In this document: positions 27,901 through 36,042 of the stretch, one piece after another | How positions within the stretch are numbered: position 1 is the stretch's first letter | Layout of the letters: each line of letters begins with the position of its first letter | NCBI GenBank assembly: GCA_963814915.1 | Contig: CAWFEI010000007.1 | Coordinates: 94,836-158,835, forward strand | Source of the DNA: VRUE01 sp963814915 | GTDB taxonomy: Bacteria; Actinomycetota; Thermoleophilia; Solirubrobacterales; 70-9 | Direction of reading: 5' to 3' | Length of the DNA: 64,000 nucleotides | Program-made: the position numbers and the translations under genes | Notes under the pieces: generated by a model | Told to the model about the DNA's origin: nothing | Databases searched by the model: none | Seen by the model: only the letters and a program-made list of their open reading frames with translations

Positions 27901-28385
27901 CACGGGCGGCGGCGTCGAGGTCGATCTGGCCGCCCCGCTCGAACGCGAAGCCGGCCGGGCGCAGCGAGGCGTCGGGCACGGCCTCGGCGAGCGCGGTGGC
28001 GCTGGCGACGACCACCGCGTCGCACGCCCTCGCGCAGCGAGTCGAGCGCATCGATCCGCAGCCCGACCAGGTGCGGCGGCGGGGTGACGTGCGAGGCGTA
28101 GCCGGTTCCCCGCGAGGGGTAGAAGCGGACACGCCGCGGCGCCAGGTAGGCGCGCAGGTCGGCGGCGAGGTCGCGGGCGGAGCGGTCATCGGCGCTGACC
28201 AGCAGGGCCGGGCGCTCGGCAAGGCCGCGGTCGTCCTCGAGCAGGGTCGCCAGCAGCAGCGGCCGCAGGGTCGAGGAGGCGCCGATCCCGACCGGCTCGC
28301 CCCCGCGCGCAGCCCGCACATCGCCCGCGAGCGCGTGCAGGCGCTCGTTCTCCGATGCGATTTCAAGTAGCGGGCGAAGGGACAT
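24992..28385 (-). CDS. mfd: Transcription-repair coupling factor Mfd
   Basis: About 1130 residues after frame correction. Mfd removes RNA polymerase stalled at lesions and recruits UvrA. ATG 28385 begins SLRPLLEIASENERLHALAG; an extra base near 28028 breaks the frame between LDSLREG and DAVVVASATALAE, where the main frame takes over to 24992. Domains: UvrB-like N-terminus (~1-320), RNAP-interaction domain (~440-520; HEDHGVARFAGFE, YVPTDQL), RecG-like translocase with Walker A GDVGFGKTEVALR, VDEEQRFG box and TATPIPRTLQMSL, then the TRCF C-terminal domain. Overlaps the foldase start by four bases. The frame break is most likely a sequencing error in a complete gene. Confidence 0.92.
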
Positions 28386-28407
28386 TGGCGAGGTAGGCTG
28401 CCCCTCG

Positions 28408-28935
28408 ATGCTAATCCGTCGTCCCTTTGCCGCCCTCTCAACCCTCGGCCTCTTCGCTCACAACGCCTTCGAGACGCGCGCCGGGGTCGGGCTCGTCTTC
28501 GAGCCGGAGCTCGGCCGCCGCGGCGCCTACGCGCTCTGGGGCGCCCTGATCCCGCTCGGCCTGCTCGCCGCGGCGCGCGGCGGCAAGTGGGACGAGCGCC
28601 TCTCCGCGCTCAACGCCGGCATCGGCGTCGCCGGGGTAGCGGTCCACTTCAAGGCCTGGCCCTGGTCGCTGCACGGCGGCCTGCCGATGCTCGACGAAGC
28701 CGAGGGGCTGAGCGAGGCGCAGCTGCCCGCCTACAACACCGTGCTCTGGGCCTGGGGGGTTTCGAGCCTGCTCAGCCTGCTGACCGAGACCAGGCCCGGC
28801 TCGCGCCGCTACGCAGTCGCCGGCCTGCTCAACTTCCCGGTGCTGCTCGCCTCGGCCAAGCACCACTTCCGCTGGGCGCGCGAGCAGGCCAGGCGCGAGC
28901 CGGAGCGCTGGAGCCCGGCGCTGCTGGAGGACTGA
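28408..28935 (+). CDS. Hypothetical polytopic membrane protein
   Basis: 175 residues with about four hydrophobic segments (ALSTLGLFAHNAFE, ALWGALIPLGLLAAARGG, IGVAGVAVHFKAWPWSL, YAVAGLLNFPVLLASA). No family I can name. Divergent from mfd across 22 bases, so the two promoters overlap; the next gene begins three bases after its stop, suggesting co-expression with the deacetylase. Role unknown; the pairing hints at cell envelope. Confidence 0.7.
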   Translation: MLIRRPFAALSTLGLFAHNAFETRAGVGLVFEPELGRRGAYALWGALIPLGLLAAARGGKWDERLSALNAGIGVAGVAVHFKAWPWSLHGGLPMLDEAEGLSEAQLPAYNTVLWAWGVSSLLSLLTETRPGSRRYAVAGLLNFPVLLASAKHHFRWAREQARREPERWSPALLED

Positions 28936-28938
28936 GCC

Positions 28939-29727
28939 GTGTCCAAGTGGCCGGAGGGCGCCCGCGGCGCGCTCTGCCTCAGCTTCGACAACCTCGGCGT
29001 CGACGAGGCCTCGAGCGCGACGCAGGCGCTGCCGGCGCTGCTCGAACGCCTTGCCGAGTCCGGCCTGGCCGCGACCTTTTTCGCCGAGGGAGTCAACGCC
29101 GAGCGCGATCCCGAGGCCCTGCGAGCGATCGCGACTGCCGGACACGAGGTCGCCTACCACGCCTGGATGCATGAGGACTGGGGTGGGTTGAGCGCCAGTG
29201 AGCAGGCCGAGAACCTGGCACGGGGCGCCTCCGCCTTCAACGATCTGGGGTTGGAGGTAAGCGGCCTGCGCCCGCCAGGCGGCCAGCTCGGGGACGGTGG
29301 GGTCGGCGTGCTGAAGGACGCGGGCCTGCGCTACGCCTCGCCCGCGGGCGAAGGAGCGGGGATCGAGGACGCCATCGCCCTCCTCCCCTTCCAGTGGCGC
29401 CACGTGGACGCCACCTCGATGCTCCCCGGCCTGGGCCCCGTCCGCGAGCAAATGACCGGCTCCCCGGGCCCGACCGACCCCGACACCTTCACCGCCTACC
29501 TGAGCAAGGAGATCGGTGACATCGAATCCGATGGCGGCTTCGCAACCATCGTCCTCCACCTCCCACTCCTCCAGTGGCTCGGCGAGAACAACCTCGCCAC
29601 GATTCTGAACAAGCTCTCCACCACCAAGTCGTGGGTGGCACGCTGCGACCAGCTCGCCGACCACGTCCGAGCCAACCCCACCCTCTTCGCAAACGGCACG
29701 ACGCTCGACCAAACGAGCTGGACCTAG
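28939..29727 (+). CDS. Polysaccharide deacetylase (NodB/CE4 family)
   Basis: 262 residues from GTG 28939. CE4 fold: motif 1 CLSFDNLGVDEA keeps the catalytic/metal Asp pair in variant form (SFDN rather than TFDD), motif 2 HAWMH supplies the HxxxH metal ligands, motif 3 RPPGGQLGD and later motif IVLHLPLLQW supply the remaining pocket. Such enzymes remove N-acetyl groups from peptidoglycan or exopolysaccharide. There is no signal peptide, so a cytosolic substrate or an unannotated export route must be considered. Its TAG is immediately followed by an R3 palindrome shared with the convergent gene. Confidence 0.85.
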   Translation: MSKWPEGARGALCLSFDNLGVDEASSATQALPALLERLAESGLAATFFAEGVNAERDPEALRAIATAGHEVAYHAWMHEDWGGLSASEQAENLARGASAFNDLGLEVSGLRPPGGQLGDGGVGVLKDAGLRYASPAGEGAGIEDAIALLPFQWRHVDATSMLPGLGPVREQMTGSPGPTDPDTFTAYLSKEIGDIESDGGFATIVLHLPLLQWLGENNLATILNKLSTTKSWVARCDQLADHVRANPTLFANGTTLDQTSWT

Positions 29728-29839
29728 GGAGCGTCCCGGTAGGGGCGGAACGTCTTGTACTTTTTTTGCGAAAGCGCCAGCGGACGACCGCCAACGGTGT
29801 TCAAAAAAAGTTAAGTGGAGTCCCTGCCGGGACGCTCCC
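29727..29839 (-). repeat. R3 palindromic element, copy 3
   Basis: 113 bp between convergent genes. Outer arms GGGAGCGTCCCGGTAGGG (29727-29744) and CCCTGCCGGGACGCTCCC (29822-29839) pair at 17 of 18 positions. Inner ACTTTTTTTG pairs with CAAAAAAAGT. Read on the minus strand it matches copy 1 in both internal-loop segments (CTCCACTTA, GTACAAGACGTTCC). Likely works as a bidirectional terminator here. Confidence 0.82.
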
Positions 29840-29852
29840 GGCCCACCAAACG

Positions 29853-30569
29853 TCAGTCGGCCTGCGGCAACCCAGGCCCGGTACGAGCCCAGTCCACCTG
29901 CCCCACACCCTCGACCCGCGATCGCCCCTCGACGTCGTCCCACTCGTGCAGCATGCGCTTCAGGTTGGCGACGGCCTCGGGTGGGTGTGCGGCGACGGTC
30001 GTCGCCAGCTCCACGGCGGCCTCCTCGGTGCTCGCCGCCGGAGCGACCCGGTTGACGAGGCCGAGGCGCAGGGCCTCGTCGGCGCCGACCGTGCGCGAGC
30101 TGAACAGCAGGTACTTGGCGGCCCCGAGGCCGCAGAGGGTGACCAGGCGCGCCGGGCCGACCGGGACGCCGAGCGCCGCGCCGGGGAAGCGCATGCGCAG
30201 GTTGGCGCCGCCGATCCGCATATCGCAGGCGACGGCGATCTCCGCCCCGCCGCCGACCACGTCGCCGTGGCAGGCTGCCACCGTCGGCTTGGCGAAGGCG
30301 ACGATCGCGTCGTAGAGGTCGGCGAACTGCTGCATGCGGCGCACCTTGCCCTCCTCGTCGAGCTTCTCCCTGACGTCGGCGCCGGCCGAGAATCCCAGCT
30401 GGTCGGAGGAGCTGAAGACGAGCACCCGCACCGCCTCGTCGTCGCGGGCGACGGCGAGGTGCTCGAGCATCTCGACCAGCATCTGCGTGTCGATCGCGTT
30501 GCGGGCCTCGGGTCGCTGCAGGCGCAGCAGGGCGACGCCGCTGCCATCGACCTCGTAGCTCGTGCGCAT
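29853..30569 (-). CDS. Enoyl-CoA hydratase/isomerase (crotonase) family protein
   Basis: 238 residues from ATG 30569, chosen over the ATG at 30590 because GAAGAGG lies just upstream and the pth overlap is avoided. Crotonase fold: FSAGADVREK oxyanion loop, GDVVGGGAEIAVACD with the first active-site Glu. The second Glu of true hydratases is not at its usual place (RFPGAALGVPVG where FPE...GVxPG is expected), so it may be an isomerase, a hydrolase, or act on another acyl-CoA. It follows pth on the minus strand, and ends at R3 copy 3. Confidence 0.85.
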   Translation of the reverse strand: MRTSYEVDGSGVALLRLQRPEARNAIDTQMLVEMLEHLAVARDDEAVRVLVFSSSDQLGFSAGADVREKLDEEGKVRRMQQFADLYDAIVAFAKPTVAACHGDVVGGGAEIAVACDMRIGGANLRMRFPGAALGVPVGPARLVTLCGLGAAKYLLFSSRTVGADEALRLGLVNRVAPAASTEEAAVELATTVAAHPPEAVANLKRMLHEWDDVEGRSRVEGVGQVDWARTGPGLPQAD

Positions 30570-30579
30570 GGCGGCCTCT

Positions 30580-31140
30580 TCAGCGCTCATCGTCGGCGGA
30601 GGCTATTCGCTCGACCAGGCTCTCCGCCTCGCCGGCGGCACGGCCGATCAGCTCGACGACCTCTTCGCGGGGCTCGCGGAAGCGGCCGAGCACGTAGGCG
30701 GAGACGGCCTCCGGGTCGGTCGACTCGGGCCGCCCGACGCCGGCCCGCACGCGCCAGAACTCGCTGCTGCCGAGCCCCTGCTTGAGGCTCTTCAGGCCGT
30801 TGTGCCCCGCCAGGCCACCGCCGAGCCGGCTCTGCACCTCGCCGAACGGAAGGTCGATCTCGTCGTGCACGACGACCACGTGGTCGAGCGGCGCCTTGAG
30901 CGAGCCGCGGGCCGGGCCGGCGCTCTCTCCGGAGGCGTTCATGTAGGTCTGCGGCAGCAGGATCGCCACCCGTGGGCCGCCGGGGGCCGTCCGCCCTTCG
31001 GCGATCAGCCCGCCGAACCTGCTCTTCGCCCGCGGCAGCTGCCAGCGGCGGGACAGCTCGGCCCCGACCTCGAAGCCGACGTTGTGACGGCTGCCGGCAT
31101 GCTCCCTGCCGGGATTGCCGAGGCCGACGATGAGGATCAG
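30580..31140 (-). CDS. pth: Peptidyl-tRNA hydrolase, probable CTG start
   Basis: 186 residues. It frees tRNA from drop-off peptidyl-tRNA. The N-terminus LILIVGLGNPGREHAGSRHN contains the catalytic His-adjacent Asn and the GNPG motif; further motifs are LLPQTYMNASGES, HDEIDLPFGEV with the catalytic Asp, and GGLAGHNGLKS. No ATG, GTG or TTG precedes the conserved start: the only candidate is CTG at 31140, with GGGGAG five bases upstream inside the end of the L25 gene. A shorter frame from 30969 would lack the active site. Directly follows the L25 gene, a common ctc-pth pairing. Confidence 0.88.
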   Translation of the reverse strand: MILIVGLGNPGREHAGSRHNVGFEVGAELSRRWQLPRAKSRFGGLIAEGRTAPGGPRVAILLPQTYMNASGESAGPARGSLKAPLDHVVVVHDEIDLPFGEVQSRLGGGLAGHNGLKSLKQGLGSSEFWRVRAGVGRPESTDPEAVSAYVLGRFREPREEVVELIGRAAGEAESLVERIASADDER

Positions 31141-31142
31141 GG

Positions 31143-31832
31143 CTACTCCCCGCCGGAGTCGCCCGAATCGCCCTCGCCCTCGCCGCCATCCTCGGCGGCC
31201 GGGGCCTCGCCCTCCTCGCCGACGAGCTCGGCCTCCTCCTCGACGTCGGGCTCAGGCTCTTCCTCGACGCGCGGCGGCGAGAGGGTGGCGATGGTGACCT
31301 CGTCGAGGTCGTCGGCGATAAAGGTGACGCCCTCCGGGGCGGCGATCGACGAAAGCGTCACGGTGTCGTTGATCTGCATCTCGGAGACGTCGGCGACGAG
31401 CCGCTCGGGGATCTCGGTCGGCAGCGCTTCGACGGTGATTTCGCGGGTGACGTGCTCCAGCACACCGCCCTCTTTGGCGCCGGGCGCGACCTCGCCTCCC
31501 TCCAGCTCGATCGTCACCTCGGCCTGGATCGCCTCGTCGAGCTTCACTTCCTGCAGGTCGATGTGCTGCAGGGTGCCCTTGACCGGGTGCAACTGCTGCT
31601 CCTTGATCACGACCGGAACGGCCTTGGACCCCTCCAGCTCGAGGTCGAAGAGCGCGTGGCCGCCGCCGATCACGCTGCGCACGTCACGCTCGACCACCTG
31701 GAAGGGGCGCGCCTCCTCGCCACCGGCGTAGACGACGCCGGGCACGAGTTTTTCGTTGCGCATGCGGCGGGCGCTGCGCGAGCCGAAATCGGTGCGCTGG
31801 GCGACCTTGAGCTTTTCGCGGGTGCGGGCCAT
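31143..31832 (-). CDS. rplY: 50S ribosomal protein L25 / general stress protein Ctc
   Basis: 229 residues from ATG 31832 (ARTREKLKVAQRTDFGSR). Two-domain Ctc/TL5 type: N-terminal 5S rRNA-binding L25 beta barrel (~1-95; VVYAGGEEARPFQV), C-terminal TL5 beta domain (~100-185; ALPTEIPERLVADVS) and an acidic tail of about 45 residues. It binds 5S rRNA in the large subunit. Stop overlaps the region upstream of pth, so translation of the two is probably coupled. Upstream it is divergent from the AarF kinase gene. Confidence 0.95.
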   Translation of the reverse strand: MARTREKLKVAQRTDFGSRSARRMRNEKLVPGVVYAGGEEARPFQVVERDVRSVIGGGHALFDLELEGSKAVPVVIKEQQLHPVKGTLQHIDLQEVKLDEAIQAEVTIELEGGEVAPGAKEGGVLEHVTREITVEALPTEIPERLVADVSEMQINDTVTLSSIAAPEGVTFIADDLDEVTIATLSPPRVEEEPEPDVEEEAELVGEEGEAPAAEDGGEGEGDSGDSGGE

Positions 31833-31900
31833 CGGACCGGAGAGGATAGAGAAAGGGCGCGAGATCGGGGGCCGCGCGGCCTGTGACAACCTTCGAACGA

Positions 31901-33319
31901 ATGAGCGACGACGCCAAGATCCCCAAAGGCCGCATCCGCCGCTCGGCCAAGCTGGGCTCGGTCGTCGGCGTGCAGAGCGCCCGCTACGCCGGGACCAAGG
32001 CGACCAACGTCGCCCGCTCGGAGGAGGGCGGCAAGGAGAAGCTCGAGCAGCGCCACCTGGAGACAGCGCTGAAGATGGTCGGCGCGCTCGGCCAGATGAA
32101 GGGCGCGGCGATGAAGCTCGGCCAGTTCGCCTCCTTCATCGACACCGAGTTCATCCCCGACGAGTACCGCGAGATCTACCAGGAGCAGCTCGCCAAGCTG
32201 CGCACCTCGGCGCCGCCGATGCCCTGGGAGAAAGTCGAGAAAGTGCTGCTCGAGGAGTACGACGGCGAACCGGTCACCGAGCTCTTCGCCGAGTTCGAGC
32301 AGGAGGCCTTCGCCGCCGCCTCGATCGGCCAGGTGCACCGTGCCGAGCTGCTCGACGGGCGGCGGGTCGCGGTCAAGGTCCAGTACCCGGGCATCGCCGA
32401 GGCGCTTGATGCCGACCTGCGCAACGCCGGCACGCTCGTCCGCCTCGCCCGCGCCCTCGCCCCCGGCCTCGACGCGAAGGCGATCGCGCACGAGATTCGC
32501 GAGCGGGTGATGGAGGAGCTCGACTACGAGTACGAGGCGCAGAATCAGCGCTCCTTTGCCCGCGCCTACCGCGACCACCCGTTCATCTACGTGCCGGAAG
32601 TGATCACCCGCCTCTCGCGCCGCCGGGTGCTGGTCACCGAGTTCGTCGAGGGCCTCGACTTCGAGCAGATCAAAGAGCTGCCGCACGAGCAGCGCAGCCG
32701 CTTCGGCGAGATCCTCTTCCGCGGCAACCTCGGCTCGATGTTCAACCTGCAGCACTTCAACGCCGACCCCCATCCCGGCAACTACATCCTGCTCGAGGAC
32801 GGGCGGGTCGCCTTCCTCGACTTCGGCATGACCAAGAAGCTCGACCGCGAGCAGATCGTGCTCGAGCAGCGCGCCTTCGATGCCGCCTCGCGCGACGACC
32901 CGGAAGGCTTCCGTGAGGCGCTGCACGAGCTCGGCTTCATCAAGAACCCCTCCAAGCTCGACGCCGAGCGGCTGATGGACCACATGCGCGCGGTCGGCGG
33001 CTGGTACGTCGAAGACCGCGAGATCGAGATCACCCCCAAACGGGTGATGAAGATCATCGAGTCGACCAACGACCCACGCTCGGAGTACTACGACCTGATG
33101 CGCCGCGAGTCGATCCCCGCCGACGAGCTGATGGGGCGGCGGATGGAAATCGGCGTCGTCGCCGTGCTCGGCCAGTTGCGGGCGAAGCGCAACTGGCACC
33201 GGATCATGCGCGAGTGGGTCTACGCCGACCCGCCGTCGACCGAGCTCGGCGAGCAGGAGTGGGAGTACTTCGAGGGAAGAGGGATAAAGAGGGTGCCCGG
33301 TTTGGCCGACAAGGCGTGA
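31901..33319 (+). CDS. ABC1/AarF (UbiB-like) atypical kinase family protein
   Basis: 472 residues from ATG 31901; a GTG at 31883 is possible. The family signature KxGQ occurs as MKLGQFASF (~65-73) and the Ala-rich nucleotide loop as AAASIGQVHRA; VAVKVQYPGI holds the ATP-anchoring Lys; FNADPHPGNYIL and FLDFGMTKKL are the catalytic-loop and metal motifs. Members act as ATPases/kinases supporting isoprenoid quinone and other lipid metabolism at the membrane. No quinone biosynthesis gene is adjacent, so the target is open. The following DUF6159 gene starts 32 bases later. Confidence 0.9.
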   Translation: MSDDAKIPKGRIRRSAKLGSVVGVQSARYAGTKATNVARSEEGGKEKLEQRHLETALKMVGALGQMKGAAMKLGQFASFIDTEFIPDEYREIYQEQLAKLRTSAPPMPWEKVEKVLLEEYDGEPVTELFAEFEQEAFAAASIGQVHRAELLDGRRVAVKVQYPGIAEALDADLRNAGTLVRLARALAPGLDAKAIAHEIRERVMEELDYEYEAQNQRSFARAYRDHPFIYVPEVITRLSRRRVLVTEFVEGLDFEQIKELPHEQRSRFGEILFRGNLGSMFNLQHFNADPHPGNYILLEDGRVAFLDFGMTKKLDREQIVLEQRAFDAASRDDPEGFREALHELGFIKNPSKLDAERLMDHMRAVGGWYVEDREIEITPKRVMKIIESTNDPRSEYYDLMRRESIPADELMGRRMEIGVVAVLGQLRAKRNWHRIMREWVYADPPSTELGEQEWEYFEGRGIKRVPGLADKA

Positions 33320-33350
33320 AACGAGGCTGAACAGCGATGGAGGAGAGGCG

Positions 33351-34214
33351 ATGAAGAGGATTCGACGCGGGTGGGCGCTGACGAAGAAGAGTTGGAGCCT
33401 GCTCAACGGCAATCGCGAACTGCTTCGCTTCCCGCTCTACGGCGCCTTCGCGACGATCCCGCTGGCCCTGATCTTCCTCGGCCCGGGCCTCTACTTCCTC
33501 GAGGAAAGCGTGCTCGCCGGCGCGATCCCACTGCTGGTGATCGGCGTCTACGTGCTCAGCGTCGTCAGCTTCTACTTCAGTGTCGGCCTGGCGGCGGCGG
33601 CCGACATGATCTTCCGCGGCGAAGAGGCGACCGTCGCCGACGGGCTCGCCGTCTCGCGGCGTCGCTTCAGCCAGATCTGCGGCTGGGCCGCCGTCTCGAC
33701 CGCGATCAGCGTGCTGATGGCAGCGCTCGAAAACCAGGGCGGCATCGCCGGCACTATCGCCGCGCGAGTGGTCGGCATGGCCTGGTCGCTGGTCACCTTC
33801 CTCGCCGTCCCCGTGATCGCGATCGAGGGCAGCGGGCCGTTCGAGACCCTGAAGCGCTCGGCGGGCCTGTTCAAATCGCGCTGGGGAGCGCAGATAACCG
33901 GCAACATCGCGATCGGCGGCGCGGTCTTCCTCTTCGGCATGCTGCCCAGCGCAATCGTGATCGCGGCCGGGGTGCTGATCTGGGCCTCGGCCGGCTTCGC
34001 CGGCGCGCTGCTCATCGTGATCGGCGCGATCGGCCTCGCGATCTCACTGCTGATCAACAAAGCGCTCAGCGGCATCTTCGGCGTCGCCCTCTACCGCTAT
34101 ACGCTCGACGGCGAAGCGGTCGGCGGCTTCACGGTCGAGGAGCTGGAGTCGGCCGTGAAGGCCAAAAAGGGCGGCCGCAACGCCCCGCCCACGGCGACCC
34201 CAGGCACCGTCTGA
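33351..34214 (+). CDS. DUF6159 family polytopic membrane protein
   Basis: 287 residues with a basic start (KRIRRGWALTKKSWSLL) and about six membrane helices in the arrangement of the DUF6159 family. The first pair follows RELLRFPLYGAF; an amphipathic loop has RRRFSQICGW; a conserved GPFETLKRSAGLFKSRWG segment precedes the last helices, and YRYTLDGEAVGGF ends the membrane part. Function of the family is unknown. ATG 33351 has GGAGAGG just upstream. Probably co-transcribed with the AarF kinase gene. Confidence 0.85.
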   Translation: MKRIRRGWALTKKSWSLLNGNRELLRFPLYGAFATIPLALIFLGPGLYFLEESVLAGAIPLLVIGVYVLSVVSFYFSVGLAAAADMIFRGEEATVADGLAVSRRRFSQICGWAAVSTAISVLMAALENQGGIAGTIAARVVGMAWSLVTFLAVPVIAIEGSGPFETLKRSAGLFKSRWGAQITGNIAIGGAVFLFGMLPSAIVIAAGVLIWASAGFAGALLIVIGAIGLAISLLINKALSGIFGVALYRYTLDGEAVGGFTVEELESAVKAKKGGRNAPPTATPGTV

Positions 34215-34271
34215 GCCCCTCGGTCGCCGCAAATAGCGGCCACTCGCCGCCCCGAAGGGGGAGAATCTAGG

Positions 34272-34314
34272 TTCCGGTGCGCCTTTCCTGGATGTGGACC
34301 GGGAAAGGCGCACC
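34272..34314. repeat. R2 palindromic hairpin, copy 1
   Basis: TTCC followed by a perfect 13-bp stem: GGTGCGCCTTTCC (34276-34288) and GGAAAGGCGCACC (34302-34314) with a 13-base loop. It lies just upstream of the DUF559 gene. The same sequence family recurs at 35233-35275 and 51446-51492. Confidence 0.85.
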
Positions 34315-34320
34315 GCAAGC

Positions 34321-35229
34321 GTGGGGCATTCGATCGCGCGGCTTGCCGAGGACCAGCACGGTGTCGTCTCGCGGCGCCAACTCCTGGCCCTCCGGCTGAG
34401 CGAAGACGAAATCGACCAGAGGGTGGCAAGAGGCATCCTGCACCAACTGTTCAGGGGGACATTCGCGGTGGGTCACCGACACATCGGGCGATACGGTCAC
34501 ATGCTCGCCGCGGTACTCGCATGCGGGGACGGAACGGTGCTCTCGCATGGCAGCGCAGCGGAGCTGCTGGGGCTGTGGAACAAGCGGGCGGTGCCCGTCG
34601 ATGTGATTGCGCCGCGACGAGCAGGCCGCAAGATCCAGGGCATTCGCTGGCACAACGTCCGCCGGCCCCTCCCGGACGAAGTCGAGATCCGTGAAGGCAT
34701 CCCCTGCACGACGGTGTCGCGCACGCTGGTCGATATGGCCGGCCGGACCAGGGCCAGGTCTTTGCGTCGCCTGGTCGAGCAGGCGGCCGTGCTGCGGCAG
34801 CTCGACGTCCGCGCCGTCGATCGCGTGCTGGCGCGTGGACGAAGGCGCGGAGCACCGAACCTGCGCGCGATCCTTCGGGTCTGGCGCGCTGGGAATGAAT
34901 ACAAGCCGGTCCTACGCAGCCCACTCGAGGCGAAGCTTCTGCCGGCCCTACTCGAACGTGGCGTACCCCATCCCGAGTGCAACGTGAAGCTGCGAATCGA
35001 CGGCGGGAAGCCGATCGAGGTTGACATGCTGTGGCGCGACAGGCGGCTCGTCATCGAAGCCGACGGCGAGGAAACGCACGGCACGCGCGGAGCCTTCCAG
35101 TCGGACCGGCGCCGGGCTCAGCGGCTGGTCGCCGCCGGTTACCGGGTCGCCGGGGTCACCTGGGGCCAGGCCGAAGACGAAACCTCTGCCGTCGTCGGGC
35201 GGATCAAGCGAATGCTCGACTCGGGATAG
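34321..35229 (+). CDS. AbiEi-type wHTH plus DUF559 (Vsr-like nuclease) protein
   Basis: 302 residues from GTG 34321; a GTG at 34294 lies inside the R2 hairpin and is unlikely. The N-terminal winged helix (AEDQHGVVSRRQLLALRLSE) is that of AbiEi type IV antitoxins. The middle region (TVSRTLVDMAGR) is typical of this architecture. The C-terminal DUF559 domain shows IEVDMLWRDRRLVIEADG with the Asp and Glu-x-Asp of PD-(D/E)xK/Vsr-like nucleases, then HGTRGAFQSDRRR. No AbiEii toxin is adjacent. The gene is bracketed by two R2 hairpins about 1 kb apart, which makes it look like a discrete module. Nuclease activity is inferred. Confidence 0.85.
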   Translation: MGHSIARLAEDQHGVVSRRQLLALRLSEDEIDQRVARGILHQLFRGTFAVGHRHIGRYGHMLAAVLACGDGTVLSHGSAAELLGLWNKRAVPVDVIAPRRAGRKIQGIRWHNVRRPLPDEVEIREGIPCTTVSRTLVDMAGRTRARSLRRLVEQAAVLRQLDVRAVDRVLARGRRRGAPNLRAILRVWRAGNEYKPVLRSPLEAKLLPALLERGVPHPECNVKLRIDGGKPIEVDMLWRDRRLVIEADGEETHGTRGAFQSDRRRAQRLVAAGYRVAGVTWGQAEDETSAVVGRIKRMLDSG

Positions 35230-35232
35230 CCG

Positions 35233-35275
35233 TTCCGGTGTGCTTTCTGCCCATATGGATGGCGAAAGACACACC
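35233..35275. repeat. R2 palindromic hairpin, copy 2
   Basis: Begins TTCCGG like copy 1, four bases after the DUF559 stop. GGTGTGCTTTC (35237-35247) pairs with GAAAGACACACC (35264-35275) apart from one bulge. Stem bases differ from copy 1 on both arms (GCGC to GTGT with CACAC opposite), so pairing is maintained. Confidence 0.75.
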
Positions 35276-35300
35276 AGTGGGCCGGAGCTTGAATCGCGAT

Positions 35301-36042
35301 TCAGCGGATCGAGGCGAACAGGCGGGGGTCGTTGGAGCAGATGCCGCCCGCGCCGGCGTCGACGACCTTCTTCATTCGGTTGAGGTCGTCGACCGTCCAG
35401 GCGATCAGCTCGACCTTTGCGAGCTGGGTGATCTTGGCCAGCTGGGGGCTGACCAGCGGGTGGTAGACCCACATCGCGTCGACCTCCATCTTCGGCAGCT
35501 CGCGGGCGGCGAGGCCCGGAAGGCGGTGGCGCATCCAGGCGAGCGCGGCCGAGCATAGGCAGCTTCGCCCAGCGCTTCGAGGCCCAGTCCTTGGTCACTC
35601 TCGGATAGGTCCAACCGCGCCGCAACCGCGGCTCCAGATGGCCGACCTTGGCCAGGGTCGAGAGCTCCATCGTCGAGATCATCGCCCGCTCGAGCAGGCC
35701 GCGCTCGCGTACCGCGGCGACGATCTCCTCCTCGCGCCCGGGCAGCTTGATGTCGAGGTCGATCTCGACCCCGTCCAACGGCGAGGCCGCGAAGGCGTCG
35801 AGTGCCTGCGCCAGGGTCAGTGGCTGGCGCCGCTCGGCGTCGTGCCAGTCGTGGGCGACGATCAACGGCGTGCGCTCGGCGGGGTCGATCCGGGGATGTC
35901 CGTCGAGCGTCCAGAGCACGTCGAGCTCGATGACGTCCACCCCCACCTCCACCGCTTTCTCGAAACTCTCCAGGGTGTTGCCGGGATGAATTAAGTCAGC
36001 ACCCTTGTGTCCAATCCTCAGCAGTTCAGAGCGACCGCTCAA
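35301..36042 (-). CDS. Glycerophosphodiester phosphodiesterase, frame-broken
   Basis: About 247 residues after correction. GDPD TIM barrel that hydrolyses deacylated phospholipids to glycerol 3-phosphate and an alcohol. HKGADLIHPGNTLESFEKA with IELDVLWTLDGHP and VAHDW gives the catalytic His pair and metal-binding Glu/Asp; VEIDLDIKLPG follows. Near 35555 the frame shifts between KLPML and SAALAWMRHRLPGL; the C-terminal half (VELIAWTVDDLNRMKKVVDA ... GICSNDPRLFA) is intact and ends at 35301. TTG start overlaps the prs stop by four bases (TTGA). I regard the break as an assembly indel. Confidence 0.85.
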
